A stretch of 64,000 nucleotides of DNA from assembly GCA_964242115.1 (NCBI GenBank), contig CAXSZX010000001.1, positions 496,001 to 560,000 on the forward strand. The letters are read 5' to 3'. The notes under the pieces are model-generated. The model had not been told where the DNA came from and did no database searches. It saw only the letters and a program-made list of their open reading frames with translations. This DNA comes from BOG-908 sp964242115 (GTDB lineage Bacteria; Pseudomonadota; Alphaproteobacteria; Acetobacterales; Acetobacteraceae). The position numbers and the translations under genes were made by a program. Positions 52,891 through 61,905 of this stretch are shown here, piece after piece (the first letter of the stretch is position 1; each line of letters opens with the position of its first letter).

Positions 52891-54045
52891 ATGCAGCGTG
52901 CACGCCTGATCAGCCTGTCGCTCGCAGCGATGCTTGGCGGCTGCGCATCGTTCCTGTCGCAAAGCGGCCCCAGCCGTTCGGTCGTGCTGGACCGCGCCGC
53001 CGCGGGCCGCGCACCGCCGGGCCAGAAGCTGGCCTATGCTGTGGTGCCACTCGACGCCGGCATCGTCGCCAGCCTCGGCGGCGACGACCCGGTGCCGGTG
53101 TTCTCCGCCGCGCTGACCGCAGGCGCTGCGTCCGGCGGCATGCTCGGCGTCGGCGACACCGTCTCGCTCACCGTCTTCGAGTCCGGTGCGGGCGGCCTGT
53201 TCATCCCGAGCGACCCCGGCACTCGCAGCGGCAACTACGTGACGCTGCCGCCGCAGCAGATCGACTCCAGCGGCGACATCTCGGTGCCGTTCGCAGGCAG
53301 GATACACGCGGCCGGCCTGGCCACGTCGGCCGTGGAGCGCGATGTCGACCGGCGTCTCGCCGGCCGGGCGCTGGACCCGCAGGCCATCGTGACCGTGACC
53401 GACAGGCGGGCCGGTGCCATCAGCATCACCGGCGAGGTCGGCAACGCCGCGCACTTCTCGCTCGAACCGGGCGGCGAGACCGTGCTGGGCGCCATCGCAC
53501 GCGCCGGCGGGCCGCGCTTTCCCGCCTACGAAACGACGGTGACCCTGCAGCGCGGCGGCCGCACGGAACGCGCGCTGCTCGCCGTGGTGATGGCGGACCC
53601 GCAGCAGAACGTGGCGCTGCAGCCCGGCGACGGCATCTACCTCGGCCACACGCCGCGCTACTTCCTGGCGTTCGGCGCCACCGGTCCCGGCCAGTCGATC
53701 GGCCTGGTCAACCGGCGCTTCACCTTCGACGACACGCATCTGAGCCTGGCCGACGCCCTGGCCAAGGCGGGCGGTCTGGAAGACGACCGCGCCAACGCGC
53801 AGGCGATCTTCGTCTACCGTTTTCAACAGCCGGACCAGGCTGCGGCGTCCGGTCTGCCGGCGACGCCCACCGTCTACCTGCTGAACCTGACGGACCCTGC
53901 CGGCTACTTCTATGCCAACAAGTTCCGCATCCATAACGAGGATACGTTGTTCGTTTCTAATTCGCCGTCGACCGACCTGGCGAAGTTCCTGGCACTCGTT
54001 CTGCCAGCTGCCTACTCGGCGTCCGGTTTCCGGTCAGGCTTCTGA
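52891..54045 (+). CDS. Wza-like polysaccharide export lipoprotein
   Basis: 384 residues with a lipoprotein signal (LISLSLAAMLGGC, Cys at residue about 18). The poly_export domain (MLGVGDTVSLTVFESGAG...IDSSGDISVPFAGRIHAAGLA) is followed by SLBB-like domains (ISITGEVGNAAHFSLEPGGETVLGAIARAGG; FAFGATGPGQS-like region; TLSLADALAKAGGLEDDRA-type sequence). It should form the outer-membrane channel for the exopolysaccharide. Immediately follows the LuxR-type regulator gene, so probably co-transcribed. Confidence 0.92.
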   Translation: MQRARLISLSLAAMLGGCASFLSQSGPSRSVVLDRAAAGRAPPGQKLAYAVVPLDAGIVASLGGDDPVPVFSAALTAGAASGGMLGVGDTVSLTVFESGAGGLFIPSDPGTRSGNYVTLPPQQIDSSGDISVPFAGRIHAAGLATSAVERDVDRRLAGRALDPQAIVTVTDRRAGAISITGEVGNAAHFSLEPGGETVLGAIARAGGPRFPAYETTVTLQRGGRTERALLAVVMADPQQNVALQPGDGIYLGHTPRYFLAFGATGPGQSIGLVNRRFTFDDTHLSLADALAKAGGLEDDRANAQAIFVYRFQQPDQAAASGLPATPTVYLLNLTDPAGYFYANKFRIHNEDTLFVSNSPSTDLAKFLALVLPAAYSASGFRSGF

Positions 54046-54085
54046 TACCAGCGGGTCTGGACCTTGACTTTTCGAAGTCCTGCAG

Positions 54086-54196
54086 GAAGGCAAGCCCTTC
54101 TTTTCTGAAGAAAAGAAGCAAAAGACTTTTGGTCCGGCTGTCGCGGAGGTTCCTTGAGCGCGCGCCCAAGCGAACAAAAGTTTTTTGGCTTTGCCT
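54086..54196 (+). repeat. PHR intergenic repeat, copy 23 (A-to-B, type I, truncated B)
   Basis: The A hairpin (CTTCTTTTCTGAAGAAAAG) and GGCTGTCGCGGAGG are intact; the B arm stops after AAAAGTTTTTTGG. Confidence 0.82.
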
Positions 54197-54247
54197 GTCA
54201 CCGGTCAAAGCCTGTGACGTTTGCTATGAGTGTCGGTTCAGAAACGT

Positions 54248-54381
54248 AGGCAAGCAGTTCTTTTCTGAAACTTTTGCTCTCGTCGGGTGCGCGTTGATGA
54301 GGCGTGTCGTGTCAACCGTCCGCGACAGCGCTCGCAAAAGCTTTTTGCTTCTTTTTCTCGAAAAAGAAGGCCTTGCTTTCT
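54248..54381 (-). repeat. PHR intergenic repeat, copy 24 (B-to-A, type II, B shortened)
   Basis: The B arm lacks its descending half; the centre is TTGATGAGGCGTGTCGTGTC, followed by GTCCGCGACAGC and a full A hairpin. Together with copy 23 it fills the convergent gap between the export and beta-roll genes. Confidence 0.82.
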
Positions 54382-54388
54382 TTCCCGT

Positions 54389-55945
54389 CTAGCTGTGCAG
54401 GCTTTGCAGCAATCCCGTCGTCCCCAGCCCGATCACGTGGATCTCGCCCCCCGCCGAGAGCGTCAGCACCGAGCCCCCAGCGCCGTCGTCCGACACCGCA
54501 GGTGCGTCCGCATCTTGCGGCAGCAGGATGGAAAGGCCCGGCCCCGCCGTCACGGTCACGTCGGTCGCAAGCGACGCGATGTCGAGCGTCAGGCCGGACG
54601 AGGTGTCCACTATGTTCGTCTGGCCTCCGCTCAGCATGACCGTGGCACCGGCGCCGCCGATGAACAACGCGAGTTGCCCGCCACCGCCCACCAATGTGTC
54701 GGCGGGCCCGGACAGCGCTACGGTGTCCGCGCCGTTGCCGAGCCGGAGCGTGTTGCCGCCGCCGCCCAGGCTGATGGTGTCGTCACCGTTGCCGAGTGTC
54801 ACGCCGGCAAGCCCGGTGCCGCCGGTCAGGCTGTCGTTGCCGTTGCCCAGGCGGACCAGCGCACGGCTGCCGGACCCGAGTGCCACCTGGTCGTCCCCGT
54901 CGCCCAGCACGACCGCGTTGTTGTTGCCGCCGAGTGCTACGTCGTCGCTGCCGCTGCCGAGTGTCAGGCTGACCAGGCCGGTGCCGCCCGACACGCTGTC
55001 GTTCCCGTTGCCGCCGGCCACCAGGTGGCCAGTGCCGCTGCCCAGCGCCACGGCGTCGTTGCCATTGCCGAACAGCAGCGTGTTGTTGTTGCCGCCGAGT
55101 GCCACGCTGTCCTGGCCGCCGCCCAACGTAAGGCTGACCAGGCCGGTGCCGCCAGACACGCAGTCGGCGCCGTCGCCGAGCTGCACGAGGTGGCCGGTGC
55201 CTGTGCCGAGGTTCACCTGGTCGGCGCCGTTGCCGAGGCGGACGGTGTTGTTGTTGCCGCCGAGGGCGACGCTGTCCCGGCCGCCGCCCAGCGTGAGGCT
55301 GACCAGGCCGGTGCCGCCCGCCACGCAATCGTTCCCGTTGCCAAGCTGCACGAGGTGGCCGGTGCCGCTGCCGAGGTGGACGACATCGGCGCCGTTTCCC
55401 AGGCGGATGGTGTTGTTGTTGCCGCCGAGGGCGACGCTGTCCCGGCCGTCGCCGAGCGTGAGGCCGACCAGCCCGGTGCCGCCGGTGACGAGATCCGCGC
55501 CGTTCGTCGCTGACACCAGGTCGCCGGTGCCGCGGCCGAGCCGGACCGTGTCCCGGCCGTCGCCGAGCTGGACGGCGTTGTTGTTGCCGCCGACCGAGAC
55601 GCCGTCGTTGCCGCGCCCGAAGCTCAGGTTGGCGAGGCCGCTGCCGCCGATGAGCGTGTCGTTGCCGTCGCCGGCGCTGACAAAGGAGCCCGTGCCGGTG
55701 CCGAGGTCGACCGCGTCGATACCGTTGCCGAGTGCTACGTAGACGTCGCTGCCGGTCATCGCCACGCTGTCGTTGCCGTTGCCCAGAGTGATGCCGGACA
55801 GGCTGCCGACGTTCTCGAGCGAGACGTCGTTGTCGCCGGCGGAGACGAGGTCGCCGGTGCCGCCGCACAGGTCGAGCAACAGGCTCGCCTCGCCGAGCAC
55901 GAGGTAGAGGCCGTTGCCGGTGAGCGTCTCGGTGGTGTCAGGCAT
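54389..55945 (-). CDS. Beta-roll (RTX-like) repeat protein
   Basis: 518 residues made almost wholly of units of the form LGNGxDxVxLGxxxx with an 18-19 residue subperiod. Three subunits form a 55-residue (165-bp) superrepeat, e.g. GTGLVSLTLGGGRDSVALGG followed by NNNTVRLGNGAD. The layout resembles calcium-binding RTX beta-rolls (GGxGxDxUx), which are type I secretion substrates, although the first Gly is often Leu here. No N-terminal signal peptide is present, consistent with type I export. The last about 80 residues are non-repetitive and may carry the export signal. Could act as an adhesin or matrix protein. Confidence 0.8.
   Translation of the reverse strand: MPDTTETLTGNGLYLVLGEASLLLDLCGGTGDLVSAGDNDVSLENVGSLSGITLGNGNDSVAMTGSDVYVALGNGIDAVDLGTGTGSFVSAGDGNDTLIGGSGLANLSFGRGNDGVSVGGNNNAVQLGDGRDTVRLGRGTGDLVSATNGADLVTGGTGLVGLTLGDGRDSVALGGNNNTIRLGNGADVVHLGSGTGHLVQLGNGNDCVAGGTGLVSLTLGGGRDSVALGGNNNTVRLGNGADQVNLGTGTGHLVQLGDGADCVSGGTGLVSLTLGGGQDSVALGGNNNTLLFGNGNDAVALGSGTGHLVAGGNGNDSVSGGTGLVSLTLGSGSDDVALGGNNNAVVLGDGDDQVALGSGSRALVRLGNGNDSLTGGTGLAGVTLGNGDDTISLGGGGNTLRLGNGADTVALSGPADTLVGGGGQLALFIGGAGATVMLSGGQTNIVDTSSGLTLDIASLATDVTVTAGPGLSILLPQDADAPAVSDDGAGGSVLTLSAGGEIHVIGLGTTGLLQSLHS
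54780..55700. repeat. 165-bp tandem superrepeats inside the beta-roll gene
   Basis: Near-identical runs such as TTGTTGTTGCCGCCGAG recur every 165 bp (e.g. around 54912, 55081, 55246, 55411 and 55576), marking about five to six units within one gene. Confidence 0.8.
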
Positions 55946-55973
55946 GATTGGCTAGCCGAGCGACGTGGCAGTG

Positions 55974-56095
55974 AAGGCAAGCAAGCAAGAACCAAGAAAC
56001 TTTTGTTCCCGGGATTGTGCCGTGCGGGTGAGTCCGCGACAGCCGTGACAAAAGTCTTTTGCTTCCTTTCTTCAGAAAAGAAGGCCTTGCTTCCT
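55974..56095 (-). repeat. PHR intergenic repeat, copy 25 (B-to-A, type I, B shortened)
   Basis: The B hairpin is reduced to GCAAGAACCAAGAAAC; GTGCCGTGCGGGTGAGTCC, CGCGACAGC and a full A hairpin follow. Confidence 0.82.
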
Positions 56096-56109
56096 TGCCT
56101 TGCCCGACT

Positions 56110-57300
56110 TCAAGCCGCCGCATTCGGCGCAAGCTCCACAGGCAAGGAAGACGCAGGCCGGCGCCTGCCCAGCATGCGCCGTGCAAGGCGCTGGCACGGC
56201 AATTCGAACCAGCGCTGCAAGGCTGCGGCGGCGAGGATGCAGAAGGCCGCAACCGCCAGCAGGCAGCCCACGCGGACCCAGAGCGGGCTTTCTGCCAGGC
56301 GGCTCCCGTAAGCCCAGAGCGACAGCCGCAGCGGCATGTAGTGGATGAGGTAGAACGAGAACGAGATGCGGCCGAGGAACATCGCCGGCGCGCTCGACAG
56401 CACGGCGTCGACCGGGCCGCGCTGGTAGGCGAGGCCGAGGATGATGCCGCCAAAGCCCAGCACGGCAAACAGGTTCAGCGGCCGCCACGTCAGGCACAGC
56501 AGGATCCATCCCAGCGAGGCCAGCGTCAGCAGTGTGGCCCAGCCTTCGCCCGCCGGCCAGAACCGGAAACAGCGTTGCAGGGCGATGCCGGCGACAAAGC
56601 AGAACGCCATGCGCACCAGGCCGAAGGCCGCCGTCGGGTTGTCGGTCGCGTGCCCGAAGCTGCGCATGGCGCCCACCAGCAGCAGCAGGCTGAGCGCGGC
56701 GCCCAGGCCCGCCAGCACCGCAGACCGGCAACGGTATGCCGCCCAGGCGAGCAGCGGGAACAGCGCGTAGCCGAACACCTCGGCACTCAGGCTCCAGGCG
56801 GGACCGTTCCATAGCCCCGGTTTGATCACCGACCAGGTCTGCGCCAGCAACAGCGACTGCACGAAGCCGAGTGTTGAAAAATCATGATCGTGATACGGGA
56901 CGGGCGCGCCGTCCAAGAAGCGGGTCCAGGCGACGAAACCGGGCAGGAAGAGTGCCAACGGCACCAGCGCGAACAGCACCAGCGTGTTGAGCGGGTACAC
57001 CCGAAAGAAGCGCAGCACGTAGAAGCGCCAGGCCGCATCGCCCCGGATGGAGACGAAGTCGGTCTCGTGTGCGTGCATCAGGATGAAGCCGGACAGCACG
57101 AAGAACAGGTCCACGCCGCGAAAGCCGTTATACATGAAGCCGTTCTGGTTGATCGACGGCGCGTTCAGGTAGGTGGCGAACACGATCTGCGCGTGCGTCA
57201 GGCAGACATACAACGCGGCTACCCCGCGAATGCCGGTAAGGCTGGGGATGGCGCTGCCGGCGCGGCGCGGTGACGCGTGCGTTGGAAGGCTCTCCTGCAT
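56110..57300 (-). CDS. Acyltransferase 3 family membrane protein
   Basis: 396 residues with about 10 hydrophobic segments. SLTGIRGVAALYVCLTHAQ with its catalytic His, GFRGVDLFFVLSGFIL, RFFRVYPLN and WSLSAEVFGYALFPLL are diagnostic. Members acetylate or succinylate extracellular polysaccharides. Start ATG 57300 with GGAGAC upstream. Faces a paralogue at 57741 on the opposite strand. Confidence 0.93.
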   Translation of the reverse strand: MQESLPTHASPRRAGSAIPSLTGIRGVAALYVCLTHAQIVFATYLNAPSINQNGFMYNGFRGVDLFFVLSGFILMHAHETDFVSIRGDAAWRFYVLRFFRVYPLNTLVLFALVPLALFLPGFVAWTRFLDGAPVPYHDHDFSTLGFVQSLLLAQTWSVIKPGLWNGPAWSLSAEVFGYALFPLLAWAAYRCRSAVLAGLGAALSLLLLVGAMRSFGHATDNPTAAFGLVRMAFCFVAGIALQRCFRFWPAGEGWATLLTLASLGWILLCLTWRPLNLFAVLGFGGIILGLAYQRGPVDAVLSSAPAMFLGRISFSFYLIHYMPLRLSLWAYGSRLAESPLWVRVGCLLAVAAFCILAAAALQRWFELPCQRLARRMLGRRRPASSLPVELAPNAAA

Positions 57301-57407
57301 CTTGTCTCCTCCGGTCGCTGAGACGGATGTAGCAAGTGCGGCAAGCGATCGAGTAGGACGCATCGGTATTATACCGAGACTGAGTGTCTGCAACCTCGGC
57401 GCTGCAA

Positions 57408-57540
57408 GGAAAGCAAGGCCTTCTTTTCTGAAGAAAAGAAGCAAAAGACTTTTGGTCCTGCTGTCGCGAAGGTTCTGCAGCGCGCGCCCAAGGATACAAA
57501 AGTTTTTTGGTTCTTTTTTTCAAAAAAGAACCGCTTGGCT
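57408..57540 (+). repeat. PHR intergenic repeat, copy 26 (A-to-B, type I)
   Basis: Divergent gap between two acyltransferase genes. Full A and B hairpins with GCAGCGCGCGCCCAAGG as centre. Confidence 0.92.
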
Positions 57541-57578
57541 TGTCTTCAGAGGCCGCGCTGGTCACCCGTGCCGCATAT

Positions 57579-57622
57579 GTCCGCGACGCTTCTTTCTCAC
57601 GAAAAAGAAGCCTTTCGCTTGC
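57579..57622 (-). repeat. PHR fragment (partial core and A arm)
   Basis: GTCCGCGACGCTTC is followed by TTTCTCACGAAAAAGAAGCC and CGCTTGCC: a short remnant in B-to-A orientation, 39 bp from copy 26. Confidence 0.6.
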
Positions 57623-57740
57623 CTGATACGCTGGTGGTAATCCGGCTGCCACCATCGCCCGGGCAAGCTGCCAGTCTACTCTGTGGATGTCGCGGAGGGC
57701 AGGTCTTGGGGCAGCATCATACAGCAGGGCGAAGCAACGT

Positions 57741-58937
57741 ATGACGCTTTGTGCGCCGAGTTCGTTGCTGGGGCCAGGCGAGATACGTTGCCTGACCGGC
57801 CTGCGCGGCTGTGCGGCGCTTCTGGTGATGGTGTATCACTTCACCCTGGCACTGCCGGCGGGCACGATGCCGCTCCACCGCGTGTTCGCCAACGGCTACC
57901 TGTGGGTGGACCTGTTCTTCGTTCTTAGCGGTTTCGTTCTGGCTTACGGGCAGCAGGCCATGTTCGCCGGCGCCTACAGCGTACCCACGCACGCGTGGTT
58001 CCTGCTTTCGCGCCTGGCGCGCGTTTACCCGTTGTACTGCGTGGTGATCCTCGAGAGCGCGGTGCTGCTCGTTGCGCGTGCCGGGCATTTGGGCGCCGGC
58101 GTGCTGGGGCTCAACCTCGCCATGGTGCAGGGCTGGGGGCTGGCGCCCAGCCTGGAGGGTGCCGCCTGGTCGGTCAGCACGGAGTGGGCGGCCTACCTGC
58201 TGTTCCCGCTGCTGCTCGGCGCCACGGTGCTGCGCGCGCGTTGGCTCGCGGTGGTGGCCGGACTGGCCGCTGCCGGCGCCCTCGTCTGCCTCGCACTGGC
58301 GGCTGGGCCGTTCACCTTGCCCGACCAGGGGCGGCACGGGCCGCTCGACCTCTACAGCTCGGCCACCACGGCACCTCTGTGGCGCTGCCTGGCGGAATTC
58401 ACCCTCGGCCTACTCTCCTGGCGGGTTGCCAACCACCTCGCCGGGCTCGTGCGCCGGGGCGTGTGCCCGCCCGGTGCTGCCGGCGTAGCGTCCGCGGCAG
58501 TTGCCGGGCTGATCGTCGTGCTGCTGTCCGTGCAGCGATGGGACCTGGCGGTCGTCGCCCTGTTCTGCGCCCTGCTCATCACGCTTTCGCAGCAGACGGG
58601 TGCGCTGGCGGCTGTGCTGAGCGCGCCGGCCCCGTACCAGCTCGGCCGCTGGTCGTATTCGATCTACCTGATCCACGACAAGTTCACCCATCCTGCCCAG
58701 CAGTTGCGCGCCGTGCTGGCCGCGCAGGTTCCGTTCGCGTCGGGGCTCACCGTGCTGCTGGTAGGTGCGGCGGTAGTGGCGTGCAGCGCGCTCACCTTCG
58801 CGCTGGTGGAGCAGCCTCTACGCCGGGCGGCGATGCGGCTGCTGCCGGGTGTGCCCGCAATACGTTGTCGGCCCGCGTCGTTGGCGCCCGCCGCGTTGCC
58901 GACCGCCTCGCTGTCCGGCCTGGAGGCAGAGGCGTGA
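57741..58937 (+). CDS. Acyltransferase 3 family membrane protein (second copy)
   Basis: 398 residues. CLTGLRGCAALLVMVYHFTLALP, GYLWVDLFFVLSGFVLAYG, SRLARVYPLY and WSVSTEWAAYLLFPLL match the acyltransferase 3 family, as in its divergent neighbour, but the two are not close duplicates. Probably adds an acyl group to the polysaccharide. Its stop overlaps the next start (GTGA). Confidence 0.93.
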   Translation: MTLCAPSSLLGPGEIRCLTGLRGCAALLVMVYHFTLALPAGTMPLHRVFANGYLWVDLFFVLSGFVLAYGQQAMFAGAYSVPTHAWFLLSRLARVYPLYCVVILESAVLLVARAGHLGAGVLGLNLAMVQGWGLAPSLEGAAWSVSTEWAAYLLFPLLLGATVLRARWLAVVAGLAAAGALVCLALAAGPFTLPDQGRHGPLDLYSSATTAPLWRCLAEFTLGLLSWRVANHLAGLVRRGVCPPGAAGVASAAVAGLIVVLLSVQRWDLAVVALFCALLITLSQQTGALAAVLSAPAPYQLGRWSYSIYLIHDKFTHPAQQLRAVLAAQVPFASGLTVLLVGAAVVACSALTFALVEQPLRRAAMRLLPGVPAIRCRPASLAPAALPTASLSGLEAEA

Positions 58938-60421
58938 CGATGCGGACAGGCGCTGCCGTTGCGGACCAGCAACGCAGGAACCGGACGTGGCGGGACCTGC
59001 GTCTGGTGGCGCCGGTGCTGCTGGCGTCCTGCGCGTGCGTGGTTGGCTGCGTGATGCTGTCGGCGACGGTACCGTGGGCGCCGTTCGTCCCGCTCGGCCT
59101 GGTCGTTGCCGGCCTGGCCGCGTGGCTGGTGCTGGCCGCAGCCTGCGGCTCTCCCGCCGCCATCATGCTCTACGGCGGCGTGCTGATGTTCCTGACCAAC
59201 GCGCAGTTCCGCGTGCGCGGCGCCGGCGACATCCAGGGCGACTGGCAGAGCGCGCTGAAGTTCCTCGTCTGGTTGGGTGCGGGCGTCATCGGCGCGCCGC
59301 ACATGCCGTCGTTTCGCCGCCTGGTGAGCCAGCCGGGCAGCGCGCTGTGGCTCGCCTACATTCTCATCGCACTGGTATCGAGCCTGTACTCGCCTGCCGC
59401 CGGCTACAGCTTCGGCTGTGCGCTGGCGCTGCTCTGCCTGTTTGCGTTTTCCTTCGCGCTGACCACGAAGCTGTCGCAATCGCAACTGCTCTGGACCGTC
59501 GCCATCGCGCTCACCGTGTTCAACATCGGCGGCTGGCTGGTGTTCTTCGCCAACCCGGACCTCGGCGTGTCCGCCGCCTGGACCACGTCGGGGCTGAAGA
59601 TGCGCATGTGCGGCCTGGCCGGCCAGGCAACCAACCTGGGCGCGGTCTGCGCGGTGGGCGTCGGCGCAGTGTTCGTGCTGTGGTACGAGGCGCGCTGCAG
59701 CACGCTCGCCGCCCTCACGCTGGGCGGTTTCGCTTTCGCAACGCTGATGAAGAGCGACGCCCGCACGACGGAAATCGCGACCATCGCCGGCGTCGGCCTG
59801 GTGCTGGCCTCGCGCCGCGCCGGAATGGTGGTGGCCGGCGCGCTGGCGGCAACCGCAGCGGTGGTGCTGCTGCAGGTGTTCCCCAAGCTGCCCGGCCTGT
59901 TGGGCGCCCAGTTCAGCCGCTCCGGCGACCCCACCGAGGTGTTCACGCTGACCGGCCGGCTGGAGATCTGGGACTTCGCCTGGCAGCAGATCATGCTGAG
60001 CCCGATCCTTGGCTACGGCTACAATTCGAGCAAGGTGGTCCTCGGCAGCCACATCGGGTTCGAGAACGGCCTGATGGTCGATTCCGCCCACAACATGTAC
60101 CTGCAAAACCTGCTCTCGGTGGGCGTGCTGGGCCTGGTGCCGCTGATCGGCCTGCTGGGCTACCTGCTCTACACCTGCTTCCGGCGGCCGATCCCCATCG
60201 TGCTCTACACGCTGGTCATCGTGCTGGTCTCCAGCATCTCCGACACCGACGCGATCGGCACCACGCCGACGCTGGTCACGGTGCTGCTGTTCGCCGTCTC
60301 GGTCTGGCCGGGACTTGGCGGATCTGCGTCCGGCACCGCCGCGCAGCCGGCCGCGTTCGCTGCGCCGGCCGGGCTCAGGATCACGCCGCGCCGAGCGGCC
60401 TTTTCAGGAGAAAACGCATGA
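58934..60421 (+). CDS. O-antigen ligase/polymerase-like membrane protein
   Basis: 495 residues with about 11 hydrophobic segments. The large periplasmic loop ends TGRLEIWDFAWQQIMLSPILGYGYNSS...DSAHNMYLQNLLSVGVLGLVP, matching the Wzy_C/WaaL signature (H near the loop end). Likely polymerises repeat units or ligates polysaccharide. GGAGG lies 7 nt before GTG 58934; ATG 58940 is also possible. The stop overlaps manC (ATGA). Confidence 0.88.
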   Translation: MTMRTGAAVADQQRRNRTWRDLRLVAPVLLASCACVVGCVMLSATVPWAPFVPLGLVVAGLAAWLVLAAACGSPAAIMLYGGVLMFLTNAQFRVRGAGDIQGDWQSALKFLVWLGAGVIGAPHMPSFRRLVSQPGSALWLAYILIALVSSLYSPAAGYSFGCALALLCLFAFSFALTTKLSQSQLLWTVAIALTVFNIGGWLVFFANPDLGVSAAWTTSGLKMRMCGLAGQATNLGAVCAVGVGAVFVLWYEARCSTLAALTLGGFAFATLMKSDARTTEIATIAGVGLVLASRRAGMVVAGALAATAAVVLLQVFPKLPGLLGAQFSRSGDPTEVFTLTGRLEIWDFAWQQIMLSPILGYGYNSSKVVLGSHIGFENGLMVDSAHNMYLQNLLSVGVLGLVPLIGLLGYLLYTCFRRPIPIVLYTLVIVLVSSISDTDAIGTTPTLVTVLLFAVSVWPGLGGSASGTAAQPAAFAAPAGLRITPRRAAFSGENA

Positions 60422-61905
60422 GTGACGCCCAAATGCTCGACCGGGCGGCCGGGTTGTCCGGCCAGTCGCCTTCGCCCAAGGCTGCGGGCACGCAGGTGGT
60501 GCCGGTCATCCTGTCTGGCGGGTCCGGCACCCGGCTCTGGCCGGTCTCGCGCGGGAGCTTTCCCAAGCAGTTCTGGCCGCTGGTCTCAGAGCAGACGCTG
60601 GTGCAGGAGACTGCGCACCGCGCCGTCGCTGCCGGTTTCGCGCGGCCGCTGGTGGTGTGCAACCAGGACCACCGCTTCCTGGTCGCCGAGCAGTTGCGCG
60701 AGGCGGGGATCGGCGGCGCGCGCATCGTGCTGGAGCCGTGCGGACGCAACTCCGCACCGGCGATCACCGCGGCGGCGCTGATCGTGGCCGAGCAGGACCC
60801 CGACGCGGTGGTCTGGATGATGCCGGCCGACGCGGCGATCACCCGGACCGAGGCGCTGGGCGAGGCGATGAACCGCGCCGTGACCGCCGCCCGGGCGGGG
60901 CGGATCGTCACCTTCGGCATGACGCCGCGCTCGGCGGAGACCGGCTACGGCTACATCGAGGCCGGCGCCGAGCTGGCTGACGCCCCCGGCGTGCACGAGG
61001 TGGTGCGGTTCGTGGAGAAGCCCGGCGCCGCCGCGGCCGCGCAGTTCGCAGCTGACGGCAAGCATTTCTGGAACTCCGGCATGTTCGTCTTCCAAGCGGC
61101 CACGCTGCTGCAGGAGATGGAGCGTTTCGCCCCCGAGCTGGTGCGCGCCGTGCGCCGTGCGCTGGACACCCGCACGGCCGACCTCGACTTCATCCGGCTG
61201 GGCGTCGAAGCGTTCGCCGGCTGCCCGAACATCAGCCTCGACTACGCGGTGGCCGAACGCACCAGCCTGGCCGCCGTGGTGGCCGCCGATTTCGGCTGGT
61301 CGGACGTGGGCAGCTGGAACGCGCTGTGGGAGCTGGGCGAGAAGGACGCCGACGGCAACGTGGCCGTCGGCGACGTGCTGCTGGAGGGGGCCACCGGCTG
61401 CTACGCGCGGAGCGACGGCATGCTGACGGCGGTGGTGGGCCTGCAGGATGCAGTGGTGGTGACCACGGGCGACGCCGTGCTGGCCATGCACCGCGACCGC
61501 GCACAGGACGTCAAGGCTATCGTCGAGCGGCTGCGCGCGGCGGGGCGCCACGAGGCTGCCTCGCACGACCGCTGCTACCGGCCGTGGGGGTTCTACGAGT
61601 CGCTGATCAACGGCGCGCGGTTCCAGGTCAAGCGCATCGTCGTCAAGCCGGCGGAGCGGCTGTCGTTGCAGAAGCATTTCCACCGGGCGGAGCACTGGGT
61701 GGTGGTCGCCGGCACCGCGCTGGTGACGCGGGACGCCGACGAAGTGCTGCTGCGGGAGAACGAGAGCATCTACCTGCCGCTCGGCTGCGTCCACCGGTTG
61801 GAGAACCCTGGCAGGATAGCGCTGGAACTTATCGAAGTGCAGTCCGGCGGTTATTTGGGCGAGGACGACATCGTGCGGTTCGAGGACGTCTATGGGCGCG
61901 CATAG
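60418..61905 (+). CDS. manC: Mannose-1-phosphate guanylyltransferase/mannose-6-phosphate isomerase
   Basis: 495-residue bifunctional type II enzyme that makes GDP-mannose. Nucleotidyl domain: PVILSGGSGTRLWPVSRGSFPKQF and WNSGMFVF, VEKPGAA. The C-terminal cupin isomerase domain contains RPWGFYESL, QKHFHRAEHWVVVAGTA, ESIYLPLGCVHRLENPG. Translationally coupled to the ligase/polymerase gene. Product feeds mannose-containing polysaccharide and perhaps the GME-like epimerase. Confidence 0.96.
   Translation: MSDAQMLDRAAGLSGQSPSPKAAGTQVVPVILSGGSGTRLWPVSRGSFPKQFWPLVSEQTLVQETAHRAVAAGFARPLVVCNQDHRFLVAEQLREAGIGGARIVLEPCGRNSAPAITAAALIVAEQDPDAVVWMMPADAAITRTEALGEAMNRAVTAARAGRIVTFGMTPRSAETGYGYIEAGAELADAPGVHEVVRFVEKPGAAAAAQFAADGKHFWNSGMFVFQAATLLQEMERFAPELVRAVRRALDTRTADLDFIRLGVEAFAGCPNISLDYAVAERTSLAAVVAADFGWSDVGSWNALWELGEKDADGNVAVGDVLLEGATGCYARSDGMLTAVVGLQDAVVVTTGDAVLAMHRDRAQDVKAIVERLRAAGRHEAASHDRCYRPWGFYESLINGARFQVKRIVVKPAERLSLQKHFHRAEHWVVVAGTALVTRDADEVLLRENESIYLPLGCVHRLENPGRIALELIEVQSGGYLGEDDIVRFEDVYGRA

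Larger units (their letters stand above)
57301..57740. promoter_or_regulatory. 440-bp divergent acyltransferase gap
   Basis: Contains PHR copy 26 and the fragment at 57579-57622; outside them are about 105 bp upstream of the minus gene (with GTATTATACC palindromic AT-rich sequence at 57366-57375) and about 118 bp upstream of the plus gene. Promoters presumably lie there, but I could not assign them. Confidence 0.35.

Noticed and set aside
54389..55945. CRISPR-like array
   Set aside because: The regular 165-bp units are coding and encode beta-roll repeats; there are no short direct repeats with unique spacers.
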